Below are positions 18,551 to 28,422 of a DNA stretch of 64,000 nucleotides, piece after piece. The DNA comes from Gammaproteobacteria bacterium (GTDB lineage Bacteria; Pseudomonadota; Gammaproteobacteria; SZUA-152), in assembly GCA_029882975.1 (NCBI GenBank), contig JAOUJW010000001.1, positions 62,001-126,000 on the forward strand, read 5' to 3'. Each line of letters begins with the position of its first letter. The stretch's first letter is position 1. Made by a program: the position numbers and the translations under genes. The notes under the pieces are model-generated. The model worked only from the letters and a program-made list of their open reading frames with translations, made no database searches and was not told the origin of the DNA.

Positions 18551-19221
18551 TACTGCGCGTCAGCACCCTCAGGCTCAGCCGTATCGACTGCAGGACTTGA
18601 AGAACTGGTCGAGGTACCCGGTAAAGATTGCGTTACAGGAACTGTGGACACAGCAGACTCATCAGCGGGTGAAGATACCGCTGATGTTGCCGGCACAATG
18701 TCCGGCATGGCGTTGACTTGTAGATATTGTATCCTCCGCACCAAACTTGCAGCCGCTTGCTGCTGCAATTCCTGACGAATCAATTGTTCCTCCTTGGACT
18801 TACCCAAGGCGGAAGCGACATTGTGCGACATATCCCGCTTTACTATGATAGCGTCAGAGATTCTTTGTTTTTCTCCGTAAGTCATGCTGTACTGAATCAC
18901 ATAGGACAATTCGAATTCCTGCGCTTTTCCCAATGAACCGATAGATAAAACCCGCTTACCGAAGTTTTCCGAGTTCAAACTCAGCACCAATGCCGCCTTA
19001 GCTTTATCAGCAAACCCATAACCTAAGCCACGCAGTTCCCCTTCCACGGCATTTCGAAGTGCCGAATCAAAAATACGGTTATCCACATGCACGGACTGGA
19101 GCAAAGAAGACACCTCTTGCTTGCCACGCAGATGAAAACCACAGCTACTGTTTAACAGCAATGATAAGGCAAACAAAACTCTTAGGAGATTAGCGTTACG
19201 TAACATAATCCATTTAACCAT
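18550..19221 (-). CDS. lptE: LPS-assembly lipoprotein LptE
   Basis: An outer-membrane lipoprotein that plugs LptD and assists lipopolysaccharide export. The lipobox cysteine is Cys27 in LNSSC, followed by GFHLRG, the family hallmark. The main domain ends near residue 170. The last 45 or so residues are a low-complexity tail of Ser, Thr, Pro and Ala not needed by the fold. At 223 residues it is longer than E. coli LptE (about 193). Start: the ATG at 19221 or the ATG five codons later; neither has a clear ribosome binding site. Confidence 0.93.
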   Translation of the reverse strand: MVKWIMLRNANLLRVLFALSLLLNSSCGFHLRGKQEVSSLLQSVHVDNRIFDSALRNAVEGELRGLGYGFADKAKAALVLSLNSENFGKRVLSIGSLGKAQEFELSYVIQYSMTYGEKQRISDAIIVKRDMSHNVASALGKSKEEQLIRQELQQQAAASLVRRIQYLQVNAMPDIVPATSAVSSPADESAVSTVPVTQSLPGTSTSSSSPAVDTAEPEGADAQ

Positions 19222-19242
19222 GTCCTGAATTTAACTGCGCCT

Positions 19243-21735
19243 TCATTTAACAACAATATTGACCAGGCGTCCGGGTACAATGATTATCTTAACCAATTGC
19301 TTGCCTTCGAGATGTCGTTTAACATTTTCATCAGTCAATGCCGCAGTTTCAATTTGTTCATTGGCGACATTGCTGGCCAGTGTAATCCGGGCGCGCATTT
19401 TGCCATTGACCTGCACCCCCAATGACACTGTATCTGAAACCATTGCGCCTGCATCGGCTACCGGCCAACTCGCTTGACCAATCTCACCCACATAGCCCAA
19501 TCCCGACCAAAGATTATGACATATGTGGGGCACGATAGGCGCCAGTAAACGCAACAGGATCTGTACCGATTCCGCATACACCACGGCATTCGCTTGGTCG
19601 GCCAGATTGTCCTGGACTCCCTGAAGACTGTTAATCATTTTCATGGCAGCAGCGACGACGGTATTAAACTGGTACTTGGCCACATCGCGATTCGCCTGTT
19701 CCAGTAAACTGTGGATTTCAGCCCTTAAGTCTTTAGCTTGTGAACTGCCCCCGTTCCAATCCACACTTTTCAAGCGTTCGGGTGTCCAATGCTGCAACAA
19801 CTCAAAGCGCTGCGGCTGGCTGACGGTACGCCAAAGCTTTTTAAGAAACCGAAACGCGCCTTCCACCGCGTCATCGTTCCATTCCAAGGATTGTTCAGGT
19901 GGGGCTGCGAACATGGTAAACAAGCGCACCGTATCGGCACCGTATTGCTCGATAAGCGCCTGGGGATCGACTGTGTTCCCCTTGGACTTGGACATTTTTG
20001 CGCCATCCTTTAACACCATACCTTGAGTCAACAGCGCGGCAAAAGGCTCAGAACTGGAAATCAATCCGGCATCTCGCATCAATTTATTGTAAAACCTTGC
20101 ATACAATAAGTGCAGTATGGCGTGTTCAATACCACCCACATACTGATCCACCGGCAACCAGTAATCGGCTCGCTCATCCAACATCGCGCTGTCATTATCT
20201 TTACAGGCATAACGGGCAAAGTACCAGGATGATTCCATGAAGGTATCAAAGGTATCTGTCTCCCGCCGCGCTGCGGCACCACATTGGGGGCAAGAGGTCT
20301 GATAAAAATCCGACATTTTGGCCAAGGGGGAGCCTGCCTCTATAGTCACATCTTCAGGCAAGACCACGGGCAATTCGTGTTCCGGTACAGCAACTTCACC
20401 ACATTGATCACAATGAACGATAGGGATGGGCGCTCCCCAATAGCGTTGTCGTGACACACCCCAATCACGAAGGCGATAATTAACCTTCACCTGACCTTTA
20501 TTTTGCTCTAGTAAGGCAGCTGCGATTTTATCGAACGCCGCGTCAAACTCCAGACCGTTAAATACCCCTGAATTTACCAAGCGCCCTTTATCGGTAAAGG
20601 CTCCCTTTTCCAAATCCACTTCGCTGCCATCCAAGGCTTCTATCACTTGGCGAACCGGCAATTCGTATTTTTGGGCAAACTCCCAGTCGCGCTGATCGTG
20701 CGCTGGAACGGCCATAACCGCGCCTTCGCCGTAAGCCATTAAAACAAAATTGGCAACAAAAATGGGAACCCGCTCGCCATTAAGGGGATGCTCCGCAAAC
20801 AAGCCCGTGGCAACCCCTTTTTTTTCCATGGTTTCCATTGCCGCTTCAGAAGTTTCCATATGGCGACATTCCTCTAAAAACGCTGCCACTTCAACATTAG
20901 CCCCCGCGGCTTCCCGAGCCAGTGGATGTTCCGGTGCCACAGCCACATAACTGACCCCCATCAGGGTGTCGGGCCGTGTTGTAAACACCTTCAAGACATC
21001 TTCACCCGGTTTGGCGCCAACCACCGTGAAACTCAACTCCACCCCTTGGGACTTACCAATCCAATTGCGTTGCATAACGCGAACCTGCTCCGGCCAGTCC
21101 GGTAAATTTTCCAACTCCGCCAGCAACTCCTCCGCATATTGGGTTATTTTCATAAACCATTGGGGTATTTCCTTACGCTCCACCACCGTATCACAACGCC
21201 AGCATCGGCCTTCGATCACCTGCTCATTGGCCAATACAGTGAGGTCATGGGGACACCAGTTGACCGGTGCGGTTTTCTTGTACACCAACCCCTTTGCAAA
21301 CAAACGGGTGAACAACCACTGCTCCCAACGGTAGTACTTCGGGTGACAGGTAGCCAACTCGCGATCCCAGTCGTAAGCAAAACCCAAGCGTTGCAACTGC
21401 GAGCGCATATAGTCGATATTTTCGTAGGTCCAACGCGCCGGCGGAACTTGGTTTTTAATAGCAGCATTTTCCGCAGGCAGACCAAAAGCATCCCAACCCA
21501 TTGGTTGCAATACATTTTTACCCAACATTTTTTGATAACGGCTGATCACGTCGCCAATGGTGTAGTTACGCACATGCCCCATGTGCAAACGACCACTGGG
21601 ATACGGAAACATGGATAAACAATAGAATTTCTCTTTATCGGGATCTTCCGTGACTCGAAAAGTCCCCTCGTCCTGCCAAAATTGCTGCGCCTGTTCTTCC
21701 ACCGCCTTGGGATGATATTGTTCATCAATTGCCAT
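19243..21735 (-). CDS. leuS: Leucyl-tRNA synthetase
   Basis: An 830-residue class I synthetase that charges tRNA-Leu. The HIGH motif is HMGH at 51-54 and the KMSKS loop lies near residue 580 (AKMSKSKGN). The CP1 editing domain is present ([19 protein letters not shown] near 250). The C-terminal domain ends [13 protein letters not shown]. It is slightly shorter than the E. coli enzyme (860). It heads the leftward run through lptE, holA and onward, and is divergent from ybeL across 182 nt that should hold both promoters. Confidence 0.97.
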   Translation of the reverse strand: MAIDEQYHPKAVEEQAQQFWQDEGTFRVTEDPDKEKFYCLSMFPYPSGRLHMGHVRNYTIGDVISRYQKMLGKNVLQPMGWDAFGLPAENAAIKNQVPPARWTYENIDYMRSQLQRLGFAYDWDRELATCHPKYYRWEQWLFTRLFAKGLVYKKTAPVNWCPHDLTVLANEQVIEGRCWRCDTVVERKEIPQWFMKITQYAEELLAELENLPDWPEQVRVMQRNWIGKSQGVELSFTVVGAKPGEDVLKVFTTRPDTLMGVSYVAVAPEHPLAREAAGANVEVAAFLEECRHMETSEAAMETMEKKGVATGLFAEHPLNGERVPIFVANFVLMAYGEGAVMAVPAHDQRDWEFAQKYELPVRQVIEALDGSEVDLEKGAFTDKGRLVNSGVFNGLEFDAAFDKIAAALLEQNKGQVKVNYRLRDWGVSRQRYWGAPIPIVHCDQCGEVAVPEHELPVVLPEDVTIEAGSPLAKMSDFYQTSCPQCGAAARRETDTFDTFMESSWYFARYACKDNDSAMLDERADYWLPVDQYVGGIEHAILHLLYARFYNKLMRDAGLISSSEPFAALLTQGMVLKDGAKMSKSKGNTVDPQALIEQYGADTVRLFTMFAAPPEQSLEWNDDAVEGAFRFLKKLWRTVSQPQRFELLQHWTPERLKSVDWNGGSSQAKDLRAEIHSLLEQANRDVAKYQFNTVVAAAMKMINSLQGVQDNLADQANAVVYAESVQILLRLLAPIVPHICHNLWSGLGYVGEIGQASWPVADAGAMVSDTVSLGVQVNGKMRARITLASNVANEQIETAALTDENVKRHLEGKQLVKIIIVPGRLVNIVVK

Positions 21736-21917
21736 GTGCTTTTTTCCGCCGGAACCGTAAATGATAAAAGGCGTAAGAATAACTCAGTCTAAAGCTCGCC
21801 CACAACCAATCCGGCCCTTTTACCCGCCTATCCTCTGCTAAAAACTGAGATTTACCCCGTTTTCAGCTTCACAGCAACACATTCTTGAACCACACTTATG
21901 GTTGGAGGTAGCGCAAT

Positions 21918-22433
21918 ATGAACCGGAAAACTGACGAACACCGCCACATTCGTACCTATAACCAAATATTGAAAAACATTAAGACATTTGTTTCTCAAAC
22001 GGAAGATGAGATCAGCGCCAAATTCAACCTGGCTCTGGAAAGCGCCAAAAAGACCAGCGCGGAATTGCAGGATTTCACCCGTGAGGAAGTGGACCTTATC
22101 AGCGAGTATATCAAGCGGGATATTCACGATGCGGCCCACCATCTGGCGGAAACCGGGGAAGAACTGAGCGACTGGTTACGGTTTGATACTCAATTGGTGG
22201 AGGCAAAACTTCTGGAACTCATGAGCCTGGCTGTTGACACAAGCCGGGTGGAACTGGCGCAACTGACTCAACGTGCCCGTCAGGAAAGTGTTTGGGCCAG
22301 TGGCGAAACCACCAGTCCCGGCACTTTACAATGCCGGGGCTGCCACCACAACCTACAGTTTCACAACACCAGCATTATTCCACGCTGCCCAAAATGCAAT
22401 AACGATCAATTTCAGCGTATTATCAAGGATTAA
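21918..22433 (+). CDS. ybeL: YbeL-type zinc-ribbon protein (DUF1451)
   Basis: A 171-residue protein. Residues 1-130 are mostly charged helix, probably coiled coil. The C-terminus is a zinc ribbon with two CXXC pairs: CRGC near 139 and CPKC near 157. This matches the DUF1451 family, whose E. coli member ybeL is also next to leuS. Function is unknown. GGAGG 8 nt before the ATG supports the start. Confidence 0.88.
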   Translation: MNRKTDEHRHIRTYNQILKNIKTFVSQTEDEISAKFNLALESAKKTSAELQDFTREEVDLISEYIKRDIHDAAHHLAETGEELSDWLRFDTQLVEAKLLELMSLAVDTSRVELAQLTQRARQESVWASGETTSPGTLQCRGCHHNLQFHNTSIIPRCPKCNNDQFQRIIKD

Positions 22434-22592
22434 CGCAACTGTTGAGAAATACTAAATATTTTTAAACAAGCTAGATTTTAAAAATTGTTGACAAAAGGCC
22501 TAAACATTCCCAGACTCTTAGAATTCAGGCGGCTGAGCAACACTTCCCAAAATGCCGACCAATACTCCAGTGCCCCAAATACAGGACCGTTT

Positions 22593-23762
22593 ATGGAAAA
22601 AAACGTAATGGAATGGTCTGACGCACGAATTCTGATAGTGGATGATATTCCCACTAACCGCACCTTATTGATTCGTGCATTAACGCCTCTTGGCTACAAA
22701 ATAGAAGAAGCTGACAGCGGTGAAAGTGCCCTAAAATGCCTGGAACAATCCAGCTACGATCTTATTTTGCTGGATCATCTCATGCCCGGCCTCAGTGGTT
22801 TCGAAACATTAAAAGTAATCCGCAGCCGGTATTCTCGCTTGCAATTACCTGTCATTATTGTGACCGCACTTTATGAAACCGAAAACATTATTCAAGGCCT
22901 CAACTTCGGTGCAAATGACTACATCACCAAACCCTTTGAGTTTGAAGTCATTCAAGCCCGGGTAGAGGCCCACTTGCAAAGCAAGAAATTACAAAGCGAC
23001 CTCATTCAGGCTAAAGAAACTGCTGAAGACATCAGCCGCACCAAATCCCGCTTTCTCTCACAAATGAGTCATGAACTGAGAACGCCGCTTAATGCGATAT
23101 TGGGTTTTACCGAACTTTGCTTCAATAAAGCCAAGCAAAACGGTCACGACCAATATGTAAGCAATCTTCAAATGATCCAGGACTCAGGGAAAAACCTACT
23201 GGAAATTATTAACAATCTTTTGGATCTATCCAAGATAGAAGCCGGCAAACTGGAAATCAACATCGAAGCTCTATCTCTAAAAGAGCTTATGAATCATATA
23301 AACCAATTGTGTCTGCCCTTATTGAAACAAAACAAGAACCGGATTCACTTTCGCACAGACACCACCTCAGACCTTATAAATAGTGATAAAACCAAACTAC
23401 AACAGATACTCACCAACCTCGTCGCCAATGCTGCCAAGTTCACTCAAAACGGCGATATTACTGTTGAAACCTGTTTAAACTCCGAAAATACACAAAGTAA
23501 TCTGGTACTACGGGTACGAGACACCGGCACAGGGATTCGAGCTGATCAACAGGAATTTATTTTTAAGGAATTCTATCAGTGCCACACCCATAAAACCGGC
23601 GGTACCGGCTTAGGCCTGGCAATTACCCGTCAACTGTGCGAATTGTTGGGCGGACGTATTCAACTGGAAAGCAGCAGTGATAAAGGCAGTGTTTTTCTCG
23701 TGGTTATACCCGTCACGCTTTCACAGCCACAGCCACAGCCACAGCCGGAATCTACCGTATAG
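22593..23762 (+). CDS. Receiver-histidine kinase hybrid
   Basis: A cytoplasmic sensor with the receiver first. Starting at the ATG at 22593 (AGGA 6 nt before), it has 389 residues. An upstream in-frame TTG at 22485 would add 36 residues of no clear value. Receiver: VDDIPTNR and phospho-acceptor Asp61 in LILLDHLMPG. A short helix leads to the dimerisation domain with His160 in MSHELRTPLN. The ATPase domain has LVANAAKFT, DTGTGI and GTGLGLAI. No membrane segment is visible, so the input must come through the receiver or a partner. The C-terminus is a short Gln-Pro repeat. It stands apart from any dedicated response regulator. Confidence 0.9.
   Translation: MEKNVMEWSDARILIVDDIPTNRTLLIRALTPLGYKIEEADSGESALKCLEQSSYDLILLDHLMPGLSGFETLKVIRSRYSRLQLPVIIVTALYETENIIQGLNFGANDYITKPFEFEVIQARVEAHLQSKKLQSDLIQAKETAEDISRTKSRFLSQMSHELRTPLNAILGFTELCFNKAKQNGHDQYVSNLQMIQDSGKNLLEIINNLLDLSKIEAGKLEINIEALSLKELMNHINQLCLPLLKQNKNRIHFRTDTTSDLINSDKTKLQQILTNLVANAAKFTQNGDITVETCLNSENTQSNLVLRVRDTGTGIRADQQEFIFKEFYQCHTHKTGGTGLGLAITRQLCELLGGRIQLESSSDKGSVFLVVIPVTLSQPQPQPQPESTV
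23722..23745 (+). repeat. CACAGC hexanucleotide repeat, 3' end of the kinase gene
   Basis: Four perfect CACAGC units encode the Gln-Pro tail of the hybrid kinase just before its stop. The array is in frame, so slippage would change tail length only. Confidence 0.85.
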
Positions 23763-23803
23763 TTCCAAGCCCGAACATAACAAAACCGACAGTGCGACAA
23801 CCA

Positions 23804-23848
23804 TTGCATATGCAAACATCGGATTTTTCATGTATATTTGGATACATG
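23804..23848. promoter_or_regulatory. Palindrome pair before the radical SAM gene
   Basis: The 12-bp palindrome TTGCATATGCAA (23804-23815) is followed by the inverted repeat CATGTAT/ATACATG with a 6-nt spacer (23829-23848), 40 nt before the radical SAM start. This may be an operator or an mRNA hairpin. I recognise no specific regulator. Confidence 0.35.
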
Positions 23849-23888
23849 GGTTGGGCTGTATTGTTGGAGTTAACCAGGAACCGTTACT

Positions 23889-25388
23889 TTGAAAAAAATC
23901 ACGTTTATCAATCCGCCCTACGAGCGCATTGCTCCGGGCTACGACTTCATTAACCACATCACCAATCGCTCTCCCTCTTTGGGATTATTGCATCTGGCCG
24001 CACAAGTCCGTGAAGACGGCTACCTACCTGCCATCATTGAAGGCGATATTGAAAATCTCAATGCCGAACAGGTGGCCAAACGCATTATTCAATCCCGCCC
24101 GGAATATGTTGGCATTACCTTGTTTACAGTAGCCGTATGGTGTGCCGCCGAGATCGCCAAAAGAATTAAACAGGAATTACCCGACACCATTATTCTGGTT
24201 GGTGGACCCCATATTTCATCTATGGGCATGGAAACCATGCAACGATTTCCCGATTTTGATATTGCAGTGACCAATGAGGGAGAACTGGTCCTAAGTGAAT
24301 TACTCCCCATCCTGGACGCGGGTAAAACACCACATTCAGTTAAAGGGATTATTTACCGCATGGGCGATCAGTTGATGCAAACCCCTGCAGCCCCCACCAC
24401 ATCCAATCTGGACGAACTACCCGTACCTGCCTGGGATTTACTACCCAACTTTCCTAAAGCGTATTTGCCGGCAATTTATGATTATCCCAAAGGGCCGGTA
24501 GCTACCATCGCCGCTTCACGGGGATGCCCTTTCTTGTGTAAATTCTGTGACACGTCAACATTTGGTGCCAAGGTACGTGCTTATTCACCAGAAATGGTAT
24601 TCAACATGATGCAACATTTACACAATACCTACGGAATACGCCACATCATGTTTGTGGACGATTTGTTCCTCGCCAGCAAAATCCGAACGCTGGCATTGTG
24701 CGATATGATCTTAGAATCGGGTTTGGAGATGACCTGGAGTTGTACTGCTCGAGTGGATACCGTAAAACCGGAAGTTCTAAAACGCATGAAACAGGCCGGT
24801 TGCTGGGAAATTAGTTTTGGCTTGGAAACCGGTTCTAATGAATTACTGCAAAAAATGGAAAAAGCCGCACGCGTCGAAAAATCAGAGCAGGCTATAAACT
24901 GGACCCATGAAGCAGGAATACGCTGCAAAGGCCTGTTTATGCTGGGCTACCCAGGTGAAACCCAGGAAACCATCGAAATGACCAAGGCGTTCTGCCGCCG
25001 CATCCCCATGACTACAATGAACTTAACCAAGTTCACCCCCTACCCCGGCTCACCAATTTATCGAGAATTGTATGGTACCAACATCAAAGAAGATCATTGG
25101 GAACGCATGAATGGAATGAACTTTGTTTGGGCGCCGGAAGGCATTACCGTGGAGCAATTGGATCGCGAATACCAAAACCTACTTAAAGCTTTTTATCGTC
25201 GTCCTGAAGTAGCGCACAAATACCTGTTCGTGTCGCTGCGCTACCCGCATCATTTATACCGTCTTCTTAAATTCGCATTGGGCTTTGCTAAAGCCAAGCT
25301 GATAAGTTTTCTCAGTGGCCGCAAAGGGCTATTGGTCAAAGAAGAAAACTACTACCTGGATGCCAACAAAGGTAAAACAGCCAACTGA
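23889..25388 (+). CDS. Cobalamin-type radical SAM enzyme
   Basis: A 499-residue protein with an N-terminal B12-binding-like Rossmann domain (about 1-150, beginning ITFINPP) and a radical SAM core. The 4Fe-4S cysteines are Cys213, Cys217 and Cys220 in RGCPFLCKFC. Further core segments are FVDDLFL and ISFGLETGS. The family includes methyltransferases and ring-forming enzymes such as the BchE and HpnP types. Substrate cannot be read. The DXHXXG of classical B12 domains is not seen, as is common in this family. The start is a TTG with CCAGGAA before it; no nearby ATG fits. The stop lies 8 nt from the convergent lnt stop. No partner biosynthetic gene adjoins it. Confidence 0.87.
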   Translation: MKKITFINPPYERIAPGYDFINHITNRSPSLGLLHLAAQVREDGYLPAIIEGDIENLNAEQVAKRIIQSRPEYVGITLFTVAVWCAAEIAKRIKQELPDTIILVGGPHISSMGMETMQRFPDFDIAVTNEGELVLSELLPILDAGKTPHSVKGIIYRMGDQLMQTPAAPTTSNLDELPVPAWDLLPNFPKAYLPAIYDYPKGPVATIAASRGCPFLCKFCDTSTFGAKVRAYSPEMVFNMMQHLHNTYGIRHIMFVDDLFLASKIRTLALCDMILESGLEMTWSCTARVDTVKPEVLKRMKQAGCWEISFGLETGSNELLQKMEKAARVEKSEQAINWTHEAGIRCKGLFMLGYPGETQETIEMTKAFCRRIPMTTMNLTKFTPYPGSPIYRELYGTNIKEDHWERMNGMNFVWAPEGITVEQLDREYQNLLKAFYRRPEVAHKYLFVSLRYPHHLYRLLKFALGFAKAKLISFLSGRKGLLVKEENYYLDANKGKTAN

Positions 25389-25396
25389 CCGTGCGC

Positions 25397-26926
25397 TCAG
25401 ATTTGACGCCGCTGCAAGACCCAAGCAGCGATTAGTGATAGGGTAAAAATAAAAATCACCGGCCAGTTCCCCAAACGGGTGTAAACCGTATTCCCGGTGC
25501 GGGGAAAAATATCCGCTGTTAGTACAGACAACTCAAATTGGGGCGATTGCTCAATAATTGCACCGGTGTGATCAATGAGAGCAGAAACACCATTATTGGT
25601 GGCTCTCAACATGGGTCTGCCGGTTTCCATAGCCCTCATACGAGCCATTTGTAAATGTTGATGCGGCGCAAATGAATCCCCAAACCAGGCATCGTTACTT
25701 ACGTTAACCAAGATTTCCGCCTCAGGCAGGGTTTCAATAACCTCTGCGCCAAAAACATCTTCATAACAAATGGATATACCAGCTTTTGTTCCCGCCACCT
25801 CCAGCACCTGACGCTCGCCGGGACCGGAGCTAAAATTGGCCATGGGCACCCGAAAAAACAGCAACAAATCACCCAACAATGCTTTGAGCGGTAAATACTC
25901 ACCAAAAGGAACTAAATGGCGTTTGTGATAAAAATCCGTTTTGCTGCCGATGGCAATCACACTATTGTAATGCACTTTGTAATCATCTTCGTCTACCATA
26001 GGGATACCGATGAGCATATCCGTATTGTGGGCTTTGGCTTCTTCACCCAGCCTCAAAACAGCGCGACGTTCGTTTTGAAAAAATGCGGGATACGCCGTCT
26101 CCGGCCAAATGATCAAATCACTATCCCAATTCTTTCGTGACAAATCGGTATACAACTGAATGCTGGATTGACGATAGGCCGGGTGCCATTTCAACTCCTG
26201 GGGAATGTTCCCCTGAATCAAGGATACTTTAATGGGTTTTTCTTTGGCCTGAGTCCACTCAATGCGACCGCTGGAACTGCTGCCTAAAACAAGCGCTGCA
26301 ATTAAGGCCACCACGCCAACGCGATAGCGCATGTGCTCCGAGTAGAACAACAGAACCAAGCCACCGGCCACCAGAATAAGCAACCAGGATATTCCGTACA
26401 CACCCAATAATGGCGCAATACCATGCAAAGGCCCGTCCACTTGGGTATAACCCAGAGACAACCAAGGGTATCCGGTAAACACCCAGCTTCGCGTCCATTC
26501 CAAAAAGGTCCACAAAGCCGGTAACAACAGCAACAAACTCAGGGGTAATGACAGGCGGGAAAAAAAGCGTCGCACCAAATAGACCGTCACCGCTGGAAAA
26601 CAAGCCCAGATGGCAACAAATAAAATCGTTAGAAATACGGACAGGAAAACGCTCATATTTCCAAAGCGGATCATGCTCACGGATATCCAAGAAACACCAA
26701 TACCGTAGTACGCTAACCCAAATAAATACCCACGCAGAAGTGCCCGCTTTGGCGGACAATATAACCAAGTGACCACAAAAATGGCCGGGGACAGTAACAC
26801 AAAGACGACGAGATCGTATGGGGCAAAAGCGAATGGCAACAATAACCCCGCAAGTACCGCTACGACCTCCCCCCAATAGCCTTGCATTACGCGTTTACTA
26901 CTGTCTTGAAAAGCGGATAGTTTCAC
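25397..26926 (-). CDS. lnt: Apolipoprotein N-acyltransferase
   Basis: A 509-residue inner-membrane enzyme that adds the third acyl chain to lipoproteins. About six N-terminal membrane helices (to about 215) precede a nitrilase domain. The triad is visible: Glu in WPETAYP near 277, Lys in KRHLVPFGEY near 334, Cys in SICYEDVFG near 387. The GTG at 26926 has a weak ribosome binding site. It is last in the miaB-phoH-ybeY-corC-lnt run, the standard place. Confidence 0.95.
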   Translation of the reverse strand: MKLSAFQDSSKRVMQGYWGEVVAVLAGLLLPFAFAPYDLVVFVLLSPAIFVVTWLYCPPKRALLRGYLFGLAYYGIGVSWISVSMIRFGNMSVFLSVFLTILFVAIWACFPAVTVYLVRRFFSRLSLPLSLLLLLPALWTFLEWTRSWVFTGYPWLSLGYTQVDGPLHGIAPLLGVYGISWLLILVAGGLVLLFYSEHMRYRVGVVALIAALVLGSSSSGRIEWTQAKEKPIKVSLIQGNIPQELKWHPAYRQSSIQLYTDLSRKNWDSDLIIWPETAYPAFFQNERRAVLRLGEEAKAHNTDMLIGIPMVDEDDYKVHYNSVIAIGSKTDFYHKRHLVPFGEYLPLKALLGDLLLFFRVPMANFSSGPGERQVLEVAGTKAGISICYEDVFGAEVIETLPEAEILVNVSNDAWFGDSFAPHQHLQMARMRAMETGRPMLRATNNGVSALIDHTGAIIEQSPQFELSVLTADIFPRTGNTVYTRLGNWPVIFIFTLSLIAAWVLQRRQI

Positions 26927-27007
26927 TTGTTATTATCGGAACCTTGGTATTGTGCTTCCGGGCTCGACAACCCGGTTCATCAGCGGACACAACCCGTATA
27001 GACGTTT

Positions 27008-27898
27008 TTAATTGGATGCCAGATCTTCTACCTGGGTGCCATTACCGTCGTCAACACTCATCTGTAATAAATGCGCTCGACGGCTGTCAGCTCGCAAAAC
27101 TTTGAACTTGAACCGACCGATGCTGGCTTCCTCCCCTCGTGCCGGCACACGACCGAACTCCTGACTAAGCAACCCACCAATGGTATCAAACTCATCATCA
27201 CAGAGCGACGTGTCAAATTCACTATTAAACTCATCGATAGGTGTGATCGCTTTGACGGTGTAGCGATTATCGCTGTGCTTTACGATATACAAATCGTGTT
27301 CAAAGTCGTGTTCATCCTCAATATCACCCACGATTTGCTCCAGCACATCCTCAATGGTTACCAAGCCGGATACCCCACCGTATTCATCCACAACAATTGC
27401 CATATGGTTACGACTGGCTCGAAACTCCCTTAACAGCACATTCAAACGTTTGCTCTCGGGGATAAAAACGGCTGGGCGTAGCATATCCCTGATATTGAAC
27501 TCCTGCTCCTTGTCGGCAAAATAGGGCAGCAGATCCTTCGCCAACAGTATGCCCACCACTTCATCCCGACTGTCGCCAATCACCGGAAAACGCGAATGCG
27601 CTGACTCCACAATAATAGGTAAAAACTCTTCGGGGGGCACATCTTGATTGACCACCACCATTTGAGCACGCGGTATCATGACATCGCGAACCTGCATCTC
27701 GGAAACATCCAGAACGCCTTCTATCATGGGCAAGGCATCTATATCCAGCAGGTTACGCTTGCGCGCATTACGCAAAATAGTGATTAACTGCTCTCTGTCC
27801 TTAGGTTCTATCATTAAAGCTTGACTGAATCGCTCCAGCCAACTCGGGCGCTGCCTCCCATCCTTGGAGACAGCGCTACTACTATTAATGTCGTTCAT
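27008..27898 (-). CDS. corC: CorC-type CBS-domain protein
   Basis: A 296-residue cytoplasmic protein with two CBS domains (about 70-190, with RDVMIPRAQMV at the start and VDEYGGVSGLVTIEDVLEQIVGD at the end) and a C-terminal transporter-associated domain (TIGGLLSQEFGRVP). CorC proteins are linked to magnesium and cobalt efflux. The start overlaps the ybeY stop by 4 nt (ATGA), so translation is coupled. Confidence 0.94.
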   Translation of the reverse strand: MNDINSSSAVSKDGRQRPSWLERFSQALMIEPKDREQLITILRNARKRNLLDIDALPMIEGVLDVSEMQVRDVMIPRAQMVVVNQDVPPEEFLPIIVESAHSRFPVIGDSRDEVVGILLAKDLLPYFADKEQEFNIRDMLRPAVFIPESKRLNVLLREFRASRNHMAIVVDEYGGVSGLVTIEDVLEQIVGDIEDEHDFEHDLYIVKHSDNRYTVKAITPIDEFNSEFDTSLCDDEFDTIGGLLSQEFGRVPARGEEASIGRFKFKVLRADSRRAHLLQMSVDDGNGTQVEDLASN

Positions 27899-28422
27899 GA
27901 TGCTTCCGACTCCGTATACGGATTAGGAAAGTCTAATTTTGCCAGTATGGCAACTTCCAGGGCTTCCATAGTTTCAGCCTCCTCATCGCTAATGTGATCA
28001 TACCCCATTAAGTGCAACACACCATGCACAATCATATGAGCCCAATGCTGTTCCAATGACTTATGCTGTTCCAGTGCTTCGCGGCGTACCACAGGAGCAC
28101 ACACCAACACATCGCCCAGTAAGGGTAATGGCAAATCTTCCGGCAATTCGGCCGGGAAGGACAACACATTGGTGGAACCGGTTTTGTTGCGATAGGTTTG
28201 GTTCAGTTGCGTCATCTCCGACTCATCCACAACGCGGACTGTCAACTGAATATGGTCATTCGACTTTTTCTCCGGCACCGCCGCCGCAGCGGCTACAATC
28301 CAGCGCTCCAGAGTCTTTTGATCCGGCCCTATGGATGCATATTCCGTAGATGCCACTTGAAAATCAAGCTCCACGCACGGTAACGGTTGCGGAGGTTCTT
28401 CAGTTTTTTGATTCGTATTCAT
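27895..28422 (-). CDS. ybeY: rRNA maturation endonuclease YbeY
   Basis: A 175-residue zinc-dependent RNase involved in 16S 3'-end maturation and ribosome quality control. The metal ligands are His133, His137 and His143 in HGVLHLMGYDH, the family's H-x3-H-x5-H motif. A 20-residue N-terminal extension precedes the conserved domain. The first 23 nt overlap phoH. Confidence 0.95.
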   Translation of the reverse strand: MNTNQKTEEPPQPLPCVELDFQVASTEYASIGPDQKTLERWIVAAAAAVPEKKSNDHIQLTVRVVDESEMTQLNQTYRNKTGSTNVLSFPAELPEDLPLPLLGDVLVCAPVVRREALEQHKSLEQHWAHMIVHGVLHLMGYDHISDEEAETMEALEVAILAKLDFPNPYTESEAS

